From: Streptomyces sp. CB02366
GTDB lineage: Bacteria; Actinomycetota; Actinomycetes; Streptomycetales; Streptomycetaceae
Assembly: GCF_001905905.1 (NCBI RefSeq)
Contig: NZ_LIVT01000011.1
Span: forward strand, 1 to 64,000
DNA: 64,000 nt
Reading direction: 5' to 3'
Position 1 is the stretch's first letter; every line of letters begins with the position of its first letter. The position numbers and the translations under genes are program-made. Under the pieces are notes generated by a model, which was given only the letters and a program-made list of their open reading frames with translations, was not told the DNA's origin and did no database searches. Shown piece by piece: positions 27,474 through 36,376 of the stretch.

Positions 27474-28904
27474 GTGACCGACAGTGCTGGCCCGCCGTCC
27501 GACCCGGGCCGCCCGGCCGGGGACAAACCGCAGAGCAGGTCGCAGGAGGAGCCCGTCCCCGGGGGCCCGGCCCCCGGGGACGGCGGTGACGGCCTCGCCG
27601 AAAGCCCCGGAACGGCCAGGCCCTCCGAGGAGCCCGACGCCGGTGCGGCCGGGAGCGCCGCCGACGAGGGCGGGGCGGCCGGGAGCGCCGCCGACGGGGG
27701 CGGGGCCGCCGGGAGCGGTCCGGGCGCGCAGACCTGGGCCGACCGGCCCAAGGACGGCGTCGTCGTGGCGCGCAGGCGGCGCTGGCTGCGCCGGACCGCG
27801 CTCGCCGCCTCGTTCCTCGTGCTGGTCGCGGCCGGGGTCGGCTGGTGGATGTACAAGAAGCTCGACGGGAACATCACCACCGACACGAGCGCCGCTGCCG
27901 AGCTGAAGGCGTACGAGGAGGAGCGGCCGACGCCGGTCGTGATGGACGCCCGGAACATCCTGCTCATCGGGTCCGACAGCCGGGCCGGGGAGAATCGCGA
28001 GTACGGCCGGGACGACGGCGGCAGCCAGCGCTCCGACACCACGATCCTGCTGCACCTCGCGGCGGACCGGAAGAGCGCGACGGCGGTGTCCCTGCCCCGC
28101 GACCTCATGGTGGAGGTCCCCAGCTGCCGTACGGCGGACGACGAGAAGTCCCGTGAGCGGTTCGCGCAGTTCAACTCGGCTTTCGAGACGGGCGGCACCG
28201 CCTGCACGATCCGCACCGTGGAACGGATGACCGGCATCCGGATCGACCACCACATGGTCGTCGACTTCAACGGCTTCAAGGACATGGTCGACGCCGTCGA
28301 CGGGGTCGAGATCTGCCTCAAGAAGCCGATCGACGACAAGGACGCGCACCTGGAGCTCCCGGCCGGCCGGCAGACGCTGGACGGCGAGGAGGCCCTCGGC
28401 TACGTACGGGCGCGCAAGTCCCTCGGCAACGGCAGCGACACCGAACGCATGGAGCGCCAGCAGCAGTTCCTGGGCGCCCTGGTCAACAAGATGCAGAGCA
28501 ACGGCGTTCTGCTGAACCCGACGCGGCTCTACCCGGTGCTCGACGCGGCGACCAAGTCGCTGACCACGGACCCGGGGCTCGACTCGCTGCGCGACCTGTA
28601 CGACCTGGTGCGCGGGATGCGCGATGTGCCCACCGACCAGGTGCAGTTCCTGACCGTGCCCCGGCAGCCGTACCGCCAGGACCCGAACCGGGACGAACTC
28701 GTCGAACCGGACGCGGGTGAGCTGTTCCGGCAACTCCGCGAGGACAAGCCCGTCGCGGTGGTCCCGGCCGACGAACTCGAGGAAGCGCGGCAGGACCAGG
28801 AGAAGACGCGGGACGGCAAGCCGGACGACGCCGGCTCCGAAAGCCCCACGCCCACACCCACCTATTCGGGGTCGAGCGCGGCGGACGACCTGTGCAAGCA
28901 GTAA
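27474..28904 (+). CDS. LCP (LytR-CpsA-Psr) family protein 1
   Basis: About 476 residues. The N-terminal cytoplasmic 95 residues are Gly/Ala/Pro-rich with a repeated GAAGSAAD-type unit. One membrane helix (LAASFLVLVAAGVGWWMY, about 106-123) is followed by the extracellular LCP domain. Polyprenyl-phosphate-binding and catalytic residues are seen in ILLIGSDSRAG, SDTTILLHL and SLPRDLMVEVPS. LCP enzymes attach lipid-linked glycopolymers to peptidoglycan. The GTG at 27474 is favoured because GAAGGA lies 10 bp ahead. The ATG at 27462 overlaps that site. No LytR_C domain follows. Confidence 0.88.
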   Translation: MTDSAGPPSDPGRPAGDKPQSRSQEEPVPGGPAPGDGGDGLAESPGTARPSEEPDAGAAGSAADEGGAAGSAADGGGAAGSGPGAQTWADRPKDGVVVARRRRWLRRTALAASFLVLVAAGVGWWMYKKLDGNITTDTSAAAELKAYEEERPTPVVMDARNILLIGSDSRAGENREYGRDDGGSQRSDTTILLHLAADRKSATAVSLPRDLMVEVPSCRTADDEKSRERFAQFNSAFETGGTACTIRTVERMTGIRIDHHMVVDFNGFKDMVDAVDGVEICLKKPIDDKDAHLELPAGRQTLDGEEALGYVRARKSLGNGSDTERMERQQQFLGALVNKMQSNGVLLNPTRLYPVLDAATKSLTTDPGLDSLRDLYDLVRGMRDVPTDQVQFLTVPRQPYRQDPNRDELVEPDAGELFRQLREDKPVAVVPADELEEARQDQEKTRDGKPDDAGSESPTPTPTYSGSSAADDLCKQ

Positions 28905-29128
28905 AGCAATTGCCAAGACACCGAACACAATCGACGCGTAATGGGAAGAATGCCCAGTTGTAAGGGGCGTGGAATGTGTCACGCCCGTCGCTCGACGCGG
29001 AATCGGCCGGATAGTGTGACGCGATCCGGTGCTTCCGGCCGTCAGGTCGTGCACTGCTGGAGCGAAGGAACGAGCGCCTTGCCGGGGGAGGGCGCCTCGC
29101 GTGGCACCGACGGAGGACGCAGGCAACC

Positions 29129-30892
29129 GTGGACGCGCACAGTCGTGGACGGGCGGACGATATCGACCCCGCCGACCAGTGGGTACTCAACCCGCATACC
29201 GGCAATTACGAATTGCGACTGGATCACTCCACAGGGGAGTCGGGCGGTACTTCCGGGGGGCCCGGTGCTTCGCGTACGGCCACGGCCGAGGAGAACGGCC
29301 GCCGCGCCGGCTCCCGGACCGGTACGCGGGAGGACGTCCCGGTCCAGAAACGGCACGAGGTGCCCGGCCAGCGCAGCCGCCGCAGCTCGCAGGGGACGCG
29401 CGGCGCTTCCGCCGAGCCGCCCGCGGCGGGCCGCCGGAAGCGCAAGCCCCGAAAGACGCGCAAGAAGAAGGCGCTGCTGTGGACGGGCGGCGTGATGGCG
29501 TTCGTCGTGGTGGGCACCTCGCTCGGCGCATACCTGCTGTACGAGAAGCTCAACGGGAACATCGACGCCATCGACGTGGGTGACGCGGGGAGCAAGAGCG
29601 TCGTGACCGACGGTCCGATGAACATCCTGGTCATCGGCACCGACAAGCGCACCGGCAAGGGCAACGAGGGCTACGGCGACAAGGGCAGTACGGGGCACGC
29701 CGACACCAACATCCTGTTCCACGTCTCCGAGGACCGCACCAACGCGACGGCGATGAGCATCCCGCGCGACCTGGTGACCGAGATCCCCGAGTGCGAGACG
29801 AAGCAGCAGGACGGCACCAGGGCGGCCATCCCCGGCGCCGCGAGCGCGCGCTTCAACACCAGCCTCGGCCAGAACGGGCGTGACCCGGGCTGCACGATGA
29901 AGACCGTCGAGAACATCACCGGGGTCAAGCCGGACCACTTCATGATGGTCGACTTCAACGCGGTCAAGGAGCTGACCACGGCGGTCGGCGGCGTCAAGGT
30001 CTGCATGGCCAAGCCGATCGACGACCCGAAGTCGCATCTGAAGCTGCCCCAGGGCGAGTCGACGGTGCAGGGCGAGAAGGCGCTGGCCCTGCTGCGCACC
30101 CGCGACAGTTTCGGCAACCGGAGCGACCTGGACCGGATCAAGGTGCAGCAGCAGTTCCTCGGCTCGATGATCCGCGAGATGAAGTCGAGCGACACCCTGA
30201 CCAACCCGAAGAAGCTCTACAAGCTGGCCGACGCCGCCACCAAGGCGCTGACCGTCGACACGGCCATCGGCGACGCGAAGAAGCTGATGACGCTCGCCCA
30301 GGAGATCTCCGAGGTCGACACCAAGAACATCACCTTCGTCACGATGCCGGTGAAGGACAACCCCGCCGAGCCCAAGCCCGTCACCGTGGTCGTGGACGAG
30401 ACGAGGGCCGAACCGCTCTTCGCGATGCTGCGCTCCGACACCTCGCTGACCGAGGTGAAGCAGAAGAAGAAGGCCGCCCAGAGCAAGCAGGCGGCCCTGC
30501 TCAAGGGTCCGAAGGCCGCCCCGGCCGATGTCCGCGTGGACGTCCTCAACGGAGGCGACCTCCCCGGAGCGGCCGGCTCGACCGTCACCTGGCTCCAGAA
30601 CGAGCAGGGGGTGCTGAAGTCCACCAACAAGGCCAACGCACCCGAGAAGATCAAGAAGACGACGTTGGAGTACGCGCCCAACCAGGCCGACCAGGCCCGG
30701 GCGCTCGCCGAGATGATGGGGCTGCCCGCCACCGCCATGAAGCAGGGCACCGCGGACGCCGAGGGTCTTCAGGCGATGGTGCTCACCCTGGGGGGGGACT
30801 TCAAGGGCGCCGGACAGCTCATCACCGGGCCGGCGAAGGCTCCGGAGGGCGTCGACCAAGCCCGCGCCGACAAGGCGGTATGCGCCAAGTGA
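29129..30892 (+). CDS. LCP family protein 2 with C-terminal LytR_C domain
   Basis: 587 residues. The Arg/Lys-rich cytoplasmic N-terminus runs to about 112, one membrane helix covers about 113-134 (LWTGGVMAFVVVGTSLGAYLLY), and the LCP domain about 155-445 (ILVIGTDKRTG, ADTNILFHVS, SIPRDLVTEIPEC). The LytR_C domain is about 467-560 (ADVRVDVLNGGDLPG). GTG start at 29129 with GGAGG upstream. A 224-bp gap from LCP 1 contains GATAGTGT, a Streptomyces-like -10, at about 29009, so it may have its own promoter. It probably ligates cell-wall glycopolymers outside the membrane. Confidence 0.9.
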   Translation: MDAHSRGRADDIDPADQWVLNPHTGNYELRLDHSTGESGGTSGGPGASRTATAEENGRRAGSRTGTREDVPVQKRHEVPGQRSRRSSQGTRGASAEPPAAGRRKRKPRKTRKKKALLWTGGVMAFVVVGTSLGAYLLYEKLNGNIDAIDVGDAGSKSVVTDGPMNILVIGTDKRTGKGNEGYGDKGSTGHADTNILFHVSEDRTNATAMSIPRDLVTEIPECETKQQDGTRAAIPGAASARFNTSLGQNGRDPGCTMKTVENITGVKPDHFMMVDFNAVKELTTAVGGVKVCMAKPIDDPKSHLKLPQGESTVQGEKALALLRTRDSFGNRSDLDRIKVQQQFLGSMIREMKSSDTLTNPKKLYKLADAATKALTVDTAIGDAKKLMTLAQEISEVDTKNITFVTMPVKDNPAEPKPVTVVVDETRAEPLFAMLRSDTSLTEVKQKKKAAQSKQAALLKGPKAAPADVRVDVLNGGDLPGAAGSTVTWLQNEQGVLKSTNKANAPEKIKKTTLEYAPNQADQARALAEMMGLPATAMKQGTADAEGLQAMVLTLGGDFKGAGQLITGPAKAPEGVDQARADKAVCAK

Positions 30893-30929
30893 CACCGGGT
30901 CACCGCGCCGTAGCGGAAATCTGAACAGC

Positions 30930-32690
30930 ATGGGGGGTCCGGTGGGACGGAGCAGCACGCCTGGGGAGCGGACGCGGTCGCGTGTGCGCCGCAGCGATCG
31001 AGCCGGTGGTCCCGGCCGCAACGCGAGCTCGCAGGAGAGGGACGGCGAGGGGCCGGGGGGCGCCGTGGGGGACGGCGCCGGGGCCCCGGGCACGGGCCCG
31101 CGGGCGAGGAAGGGGTCCGGCGCCGGGGGCGGCCAGAGCTCCGCGCAGGGCCGGCGAGGGGGCGGCGGCGCGCGGGGCGGCAGCAGCCGCCGCGCGCCCA
31201 AGAGCCCCAAGCGGCGCGTCCTGCGCTGGAGCGCCTCCGTGCTCGCCGTGCTGATACTCGGCACCGGCGGCGCCGGTTGCCTCTACTACGAGCACCTCAA
31301 CGACAACATCAAGAAAGAGGATCTGACCCTCGGCGACAAGGAGATGGCCGACCACAAGGCCAACGCCGCCGGACAGACCCCGATCAACATCCTGCTCATC
31401 GGTTCCGACGCGCGGGACTCCAAGGCCAACCAGAAGCTGGGCGGCGCCAAGGAGACCTTCGGCGCTCCGCCGCTCGCCGACGTGCAGATGCTGCTCCACA
31501 TATCGGCCGACCGCAGCAACCTGTCGGTGGTCAGCATGCCGCGCGACACGATGCTGAAGATGCCCAAGTGCACGGCCCCGGACGGCGAGGTCTTCCCGGC
31601 CAGCAAGGGGGACGTGCAGACCAACGAGAGCCTGGGGCGCGGCGGCCCGGGGTGCACGGTGGCCACCTGGTACGAGCTGACCGGCATCCGCATCGACCAC
31701 TTCATGATGATCGACTTCGCGGGCGTGGTCTCGATGGCGGACGCGGTCGGCGGCGTCCCGGTCTGCGTGAACGCCAACATCCACTCGCGCGGCGCCGACG
31801 GCAAGGGCTCCGGGCTCAAGCTGGAGAAGGGCACCACGTACGTCAAGGGCGAGCAGGCCCTGCAGTGGCTGCGCACCCGCTACGGCTTCGAGGACAACAC
31901 CGACCTCGGTCGGGCGAAGGCCCAGCACCAGTACATGAACTCCATGGTCCGCGAGTTGCGCAAGGGCACCAAGCTGACCGACCCGGCGAAGCTGATGAAC
32001 CTCGCCGAGGCGGCCACCGACGCGCTGACGGTCGACAAGGGCCTCGACACGGTCAAGAAGCTGTACGACCTGGCGGAGGAGTTCAAGAAGGTCCCCACGA
32101 AGCGCATCACGATGTCGACCATGCCGAACGTGTACGGCACCGGTGTGAACAACGGCCGGGTCTATCCGAAGGCCGGCGACGCGGAGCAGCTGTTCCGCAT
32201 GGTCCGCGAGGACGTTCCGCTGGACGGCAAGGGGTCGAAGCGGAAGAAGCCGGTGGAGGAGGCGAAGGACGCCTCGGCCCCGGTCGCCGAGATCGCGGTC
32301 GCCGTGCGGAACGCCACCGCGACCGACGGGCAGGGCCCGGCGTCCGGCCGGGCGCGGGAGGTCGCGGACCAGCTGAAGGTCGCGGGCTTCGCGCGGACGA
32401 CCGTCGACGCGAACGACGTGACCGGGGCGGCCCGGACGACGGTCCTGTTCCCGAGCGCGGAGTTGGAGGGCGACGCGCAGGCGGTCGCCAAGGCGCTCGG
32501 CGTTCCGATCTCGCAGGTGAAGAAGTCCACCGACGTCTCGGGGATCTCGCTCGCCGTGGGCGCGGACTGGCGCGAGGACGGAACCTACCCGGTGTCGAAG
32601 GGCACGGAGAAGACCCCGGAGTCGGCGGGCGCGCTGAAGGGCGACGACGAGAAGGCGTGCATGAAGGTGAACCCGAACTACACCTGGTGA
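30930..32690 (+). CDS. LCP family protein 3 with C-terminal LytR_C domain
   Basis: 586 residues. The disordered Gly/Arg-rich N-terminus runs to about 90, one membrane helix covers about 95-115 (ASVLAVLILGTGGAGCLYY), and the LCP domain about 145-430 (ILLIGSDARDS, SMPRDTMLKMPKC, RIDHFMMIDFAG). The LytR_C domain is about 450-545 (VAEIAVAVRNATATDG). The block matching SDTxxL in the paralogues reads ADVQMLLHIS, a substitution worth noting. ATG at 30930 or the in-frame GTG at 30942 could start it. It follows LCP 2 by 37 bp. Confidence 0.9.
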   Translation: MGGPVGRSSTPGERTRSRVRRSDRAGGPGRNASSQERDGEGPGGAVGDGAGAPGTGPRARKGSGAGGGQSSAQGRRGGGGARGGSSRRAPKSPKRRVLRWSASVLAVLILGTGGAGCLYYEHLNDNIKKEDLTLGDKEMADHKANAAGQTPINILLIGSDARDSKANQKLGGAKETFGAPPLADVQMLLHISADRSNLSVVSMPRDTMLKMPKCTAPDGEVFPASKGDVQTNESLGRGGPGCTVATWYELTGIRIDHFMMIDFAGVVSMADAVGGVPVCVNANIHSRGADGKGSGLKLEKGTTYVKGEQALQWLRTRYGFEDNTDLGRAKAQHQYMNSMVRELRKGTKLTDPAKLMNLAEAATDALTVDKGLDTVKKLYDLAEEFKKVPTKRITMSTMPNVYGTGVNNGRVYPKAGDAEQLFRMVREDVPLDGKGSKRKKPVEEAKDASAPVAEIAVAVRNATATDGQGPASGRAREVADQLKVAGFARTTVDANDVTGAARTTVLFPSAELEGDAQAVAKALGVPISQVKKSTDVSGISLAVGADWREDGTYPVSKGTEKTPESAGALKGDDEKACMKVNPNYTW

Positions 32691-32700
32691 CGCGGTGACG

Positions 32701-32755
32701 GCCGCCGTCGCGAAGGGCCCCACCGCTCAGCGGTGGGGCCCTTCGCGACGGCGGC
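32701..32755. terminator. Perfect 27-bp inverted repeat, bidirectional terminator
   Basis: Bases 32701-32727 are fully complementary to 32729-32755 with a single central base. It sits between LCP 3 and the convergent glycosyltransferase, 11 and 14 bp from their stop codons, so it must serve both transcripts. Confidence 0.85.
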
Positions 32756-32768
32756 CGGACCTTCCGGG

Positions 32769-33797
32769 TCAGGCGGTCCCGGTGCTGTCCGCCATCGCCG
32801 GCCGGCGGCTCGCGATGACCCGCCGGGCCAGGGACCGGGGGCTGGTGAGGAAGCCGAAGCCCCAGCACATGTGCATCGTCGCCAGCGCCACGGGGATCTG
32901 GGCGCGCGCCTTCAGCGGTAGCCCCTTGCCCGCGGGGAGCGACCCGGCGACGATCGCGGCCGCGTACCCGCCCGGAACGATCAGGGCCCAGGGGGTGACG
33001 GCCGCGCCGAGGACCAGGCCCGCCGCGATGGCGACGACGGCGGTCGGCGGGGCGAGGTAGCGGAGGTTGATCGAGCCGGGGTGGTAGCGGGCGACGACGT
33101 GGCGCCAGCGGCCGTAGTCCTTGTACTGCTTGGCGAGCGCCTTGACCGAGGGGCGGGGGCGGTACTGGACCTTCAGCTCGGGCGAGAACCAGATCAGCCC
33201 GCCCGCCTCGCGGATACGGAAGTTCAGCTCCCAGTCCTGGGCGCGGATGAACTCGACGTTGTAGCCCTCCGCCCGCTCCAGCGCCTCGCGCCGGAAGACG
33301 CCCAGGTACACCGTCTCGGCCGGGCCCGCCTGGCCGCCGGTGTGGAAGGCCGCGTTGCCGACGCCGATCTTCGAGGTCATCGCGGCGGCGACGGCCTCCT
33401 CCCAGGCGTTCTCGCCCTCGGCGTGCATGATGCCGCCGACGTTCTGCGCCCCGGTCTCCTCCAGGAGGCGGACGGCGGTCGCGATGTAGTTCGGCGAGAG
33501 CATGCCGTGGCCGTCGACCCGGACGACGACGGGGTGGCGGGACGCCTTGATCGCGGCGTTGAGGGCGGCGGGCGTACGGCCGGTGGGGTTGGGCACCGTG
33601 TGGACCCGGGGGTCCTCCGCGACCAGCTCGGCGGCGATCTCGTCCGTACGGTCGACGGAAGGGCCGAGCGCGATCACGACCTCCATCTCACCGGCGTACT
33701 CCTGCTCCAGGATGTGCCGGACCGCGTTCCTGAGATGGCGTTCCTCGTTGAGCACCGGCATGATCACGGAGACGGCGGGGTACTGCGCGGCAGACAT
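32769..33797 (-). CDS. Glycosyltransferase family 2, membrane-associated
   Basis: 342 residues. A GT-A domain occupies about 1-240: VSVIMPVLNEERHLRNAV, ALGPSVDRTDEIA, VVVRVDGHGMLSP (the DxD-like Asp), and RAQDWELNFRIREAG near 190. Two or three hydrophobic helices follow (about 255-310), so it probably uses a lipid-linked acceptor. Lying among LCP genes, it may build the glycopolymer the LCP proteins attach, which is inference. Start ATG at 33797 has GAGGA upstream. The frame runs on to 34130 only as a shadow. Confidence 0.9.
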   Translation of the reverse strand: MSAAQYPAVSVIMPVLNEERHLRNAVRHILEQEYAGEMEVVIALGPSVDRTDEIAAELVAEDPRVHTVPNPTGRTPAALNAAIKASRHPVVVRVDGHGMLSPNYIATAVRLLEETGAQNVGGIMHAEGENAWEEAVAAAMTSKIGVGNAAFHTGGQAGPAETVYLGVFRREALERAEGYNVEFIRAQDWELNFRIREAGGLIWFSPELKVQYRPRPSVKALAKQYKDYGRWRHVVARYHPGSINLRYLAPPTAVVAIAAGLVLGAAVTPWALIVPGGYAAAIVAGSLPAGKGLPLKARAQIPVALATMHMCWGFGFLTSPRSLARRVIASRRPAMADSTGTA

Positions 33798-33930
33798 GTG
33801 GTCCTCGGGTGGGTCCTCGGGGCGCCAGGGGGGTTCCGCACCCTGGAAGCGTCGTTGTTCGGCCGCCACGTTACCGCGAATGGGGGACACCGGTGCGCGC
33901 CGCCGGGTCGTGACCGGGGCGGAGAATCGT

Positions 33931-35505
33931 ATGGGCCTACCGTGCGATGGTCCCCCTTGCACCGCAGAGGTGTCTCCCTTGCGCCCCGGAGGTGTCTCCC
34001 CCGTGCCCGTACCGCAGCGCCCGCAGCACTCCCGCCCCTCTCCCCCGCGCCGCCGTCCGCCGCGGGGCACGCGGCCGGTGCGCCCCCGGAGGCAGGACGA
34101 GCGGCCCCGCTGGGGCATGCGGGTGGCCACCGGTCTCTCGGTGCTGGTGCTGGGGGCGGGCGGGATCGGTCACGCCGTGGTGAGCGGCCTGGAGGACGGC
34201 ATCGGCCGGGTCGATCCGTTCAAGGACATGAAGAACCGCCCGCAGGGGGGGCACGGCACGAACCTGCTGCTCGTCGGCACCGACGGCCGGGACACCATCA
34301 CCGAGGAGGAGCGGAAGAAGTACCGGCTGGGCGGCGCGCCCTGCCACTGCACCGACACGATCATGCTGGTCCACCTGTCGGCCGACCGGCGGCGGGCGAG
34401 CGTGGTCAGCCTCCCCCGGGACAGCTACGCCGAGATGCCCGCCCACACCGACCGCACCACGGGCGAGCGCCACGAGAGCCATCCGGTGAAGCTGAACGCC
34501 GCGTACGCGGAGGGCGGGCCCGCGCTGACCGTGCGGACGGTCGAGAACATGACCAAGGTCAAGGTCGACCACTATCTGGAGATCGACTTCACCAGCTTCA
34601 TGAAGACGGTGGACGCGGTGGGCGGGGTGGAGATCTGTACGGCCGGGCCGATGAAGGACGCGTACACGGGGTTGGACCTGCCCGCCGGCGTCCATGAGCT
34701 GAACGGCGGCCAGGCGCTCCAGTACGTGCGCTCGCGCCATGTGGACGTGGCGGCCGACCTGGGCCGGATGGAGCGCCAGCAGAAGTTCATGGCGGCGTTG
34801 ATCAAGCAGGCCACGAGCAGCGGGGTGCTGCTGAACCCGATGCGGTTCAAAGACGTCTCGGCCACGGTGCTGGGCTCGGTCCGGGCCGACAAGGACTTCG
34901 GTACGGAGCAGATGCTGGCGCTCGGCAGGGCGATGAAGGACTTCGGGCCGGCCTCCTCGGAGTTCGCCTCCGTGCCCGTCGACGACCCGAGCTTCCCGGT
35001 CGAGGGCATCGGTTCGACGGTGCGGTGGGACGCGGAGAAGTCGAAGAAGCTGTTCCGGGCCCTGCGCGAGGACGAGCCGCTGGCCCCGGCGAGGCCGAAG
35101 CCGAAGGCCGGGGCGGGGAAACGGCCCCCCGCCGCGCTGGTGGACGTCGCGCCGGAGGACATCCGGGTGCAGGTCTACAACGGGACGCCGAAGGACGGGC
35201 TCGGCCGCTCCGTGGACGAGGCCCTGCGGGCCACCGGCTTCACCACCACCGAGGCGCCGCTCAACGGGGAGGCGCGGGACCGGGAGCGGACGCTCGTGGA
35301 GTACGACCCGCGCTGGGACCGGTCGGCGAAGTCCCTGGCCACGGCGTTGCCGGGGAGCGAGCTGAAGCCGGTGAAGGACCAGGGCCCGCAGATGAAGGTG
35401 ACGGTGGGCGCGGACTTCACGCAGGTGCGGCCGGTGAGGGCGGAGAGCCGGCGGACGACGGGCGACCTCGCCCCGGTGCGGGGCGACGAGGTGGTGTGCC
35501 CGTAG
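33931..35505 (+). CDS. LCP family protein 4 with C-terminal LytR_C domain
   Basis: 524 residues. A Pro/Arg-rich N-terminus runs to about 62, a short membrane helix covers about 64-82 (VATGLSVLVLGAGGIGHAVV), and the LCP domain about 105-380 (LLLVGTDGRDT, CTDTIMLVHLSAD, SLPRDSYAEMP, RHVDVAADLGRMERQQ). The LytR_C domain is about 405-505 (EDIRVQVYNGTPKDG). Start ATG at 33931 with GGAG six bases upstream, divergent from the glycosyltransferase by 133 bp. An open frame continues upstream without support. Confidence 0.9.
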   Translation: MGLPCDGPPCTAEVSPLRPGGVSPVPVPQRPQHSRPSPPRRRPPRGTRPVRPRRQDERPRWGMRVATGLSVLVLGAGGIGHAVVSGLEDGIGRVDPFKDMKNRPQGGHGTNLLLVGTDGRDTITEEERKKYRLGGAPCHCTDTIMLVHLSADRRRASVVSLPRDSYAEMPAHTDRTTGERHESHPVKLNAAYAEGGPALTVRTVENMTKVKVDHYLEIDFTSFMKTVDAVGGVEICTAGPMKDAYTGLDLPAGVHELNGGQALQYVRSRHVDVAADLGRMERQQKFMAALIKQATSSGVLLNPMRFKDVSATVLGSVRADKDFGTEQMLALGRAMKDFGPASSEFASVPVDDPSFPVEGIGSTVRWDAEKSKKLFRALREDEPLAPARPKPKAGAGKRPPAALVDVAPEDIRVQVYNGTPKDGLGRSVDEALRATGFTTTEAPLNGEARDRERTLVEYDPRWDRSAKSLATALPGSELKPVKDQGPQMKVTVGADFTQVRPVRAESRRTTGDLAPVRGDEVVCP

Positions 35506-35621
35506 GGCGGGGGCGGACGCTGTCCGCTCCGGCCCGGGGCGGGGTGCGGACCGGGCCCCGGCCGCCCGGGCGGTGTACGGGATCCGTGCGTCTCCTCCGC
35601 CCTCGATACCGCCCGCTCAGA

Positions 35622-35666
35622 CGGCTCAGGCGGCTCAGGCGGCTCAGGCGGCTCAGGCGGCTCAGG
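35622..35666. repeat. 9-bp tandem repeat, five perfect copies
   Basis: CGGCTCAGG occurs five times in a row at 35622-35666, with degenerate units on both sides. It lies between the convergent LCP 4 and thioesterase genes, just downstream of the latter's stop. Confidence 0.9.
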
Positions 35667-35689
35667 CGGTTGTGGCGGCTTCGGGCGCC

Positions 35690-36259
35690 TCAGTCGTCCA
35701 TGCCGTCCGCGGCGCGCCTCTCGCGCAGTTCCTTGATCGCTCGGCGGCGGGCGAGCCGGTGGGTGCGCCGGATCTGGGCCTCCTGGTAGCGCCGGTTGTC
35801 GCGCTCGGTCTCGGGGATCACCGGCGGTACGCGGCGGGGCCTGCCGTCCCCGTCGACGGCGGCGAAGACGAGGTAGGCGCTGCCGACCTGCTGGGCGGGG
35901 GTCGACTCGTTCCAGCGCTCGGCCAACACGCGGACGCCGACCTCCATCGAGGAGCGGCCGGTCCAGTTGACCTGGGCCTTCACATGGACGAGGTCACCGA
36001 CGCGGACCGGCTCCAGGAAGACCATCTCGTCCATCGAGGCCGTCACGGCGGGCCCGCCGGAGTGGCGGCCGGCCACCGCGCCCGCGGCGTCGTCGACCAG
36101 CTTCATGATCACGCCGCCGTGCACCGTCCCGAGGAGGTTGGTGTCGCTGCCGGTCATGATGTGGCTGAGGGTGGTCCGGGACGCCGCGGTGGGCTTGCCC
36201 GGAATCTCTTCCTCTGAGCGGTTGGCCGGATCTGTTACGCCACTGGCCTGATCTGTCAT
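35690..36259 (-). CDS. Acyl-CoA thioesterase, hotdog fold
   Basis: A 189-residue single hotdog-domain protein of the cytosolic acyl-CoA hydrolase type. LSHIMTGSDTNLLGTVHGGVIMKLVDDAAG (about 32-60) contains the catalytic and CoA-binding block, with GRSSMEVGVRVLAE near 102. It should hydrolyse acyl-CoA to free acid and CoA. The C-terminus is Arg-rich. Start at 36259 with AAGGTGG upstream. It is divergent from LCP 5 with 117 bp between. Confidence 0.92.
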   Translation of the reverse strand: MTDQASGVTDPANRSEEEIPGKPTAASRTTLSHIMTGSDTNLLGTVHGGVIMKLVDDAAGAVAGRHSGGPAVTASMDEMVFLEPVRVGDLVHVKAQVNWTGRSSMEVGVRVLAERWNESTPAQQVGSAYLVFAAVDGDGRPRRVPPVIPETERDNRRYQEAQIRRTHRLARRRAIKELRERRAADGMDD

Positions 36260-36376
36260 ACCGTCCACCTTATGCGGGCTCCGTGATCCCGCAGAATGCA
36301 TCAGGTTGGCAACAGCCCTGGTGCGATTTCCCTTACACCCTGTAATAGCCGTGGGCCGGGACGGCACACTGTTCGG

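Noticed and set aside
24855..29126. A 1423-codon minus-strand frame covering the amidase and far upstream
   Set aside because: Only the part below 26381 encodes the amidase. The upstream part is the antisense shadow of the LCP 1 and TIGR03089 genes.
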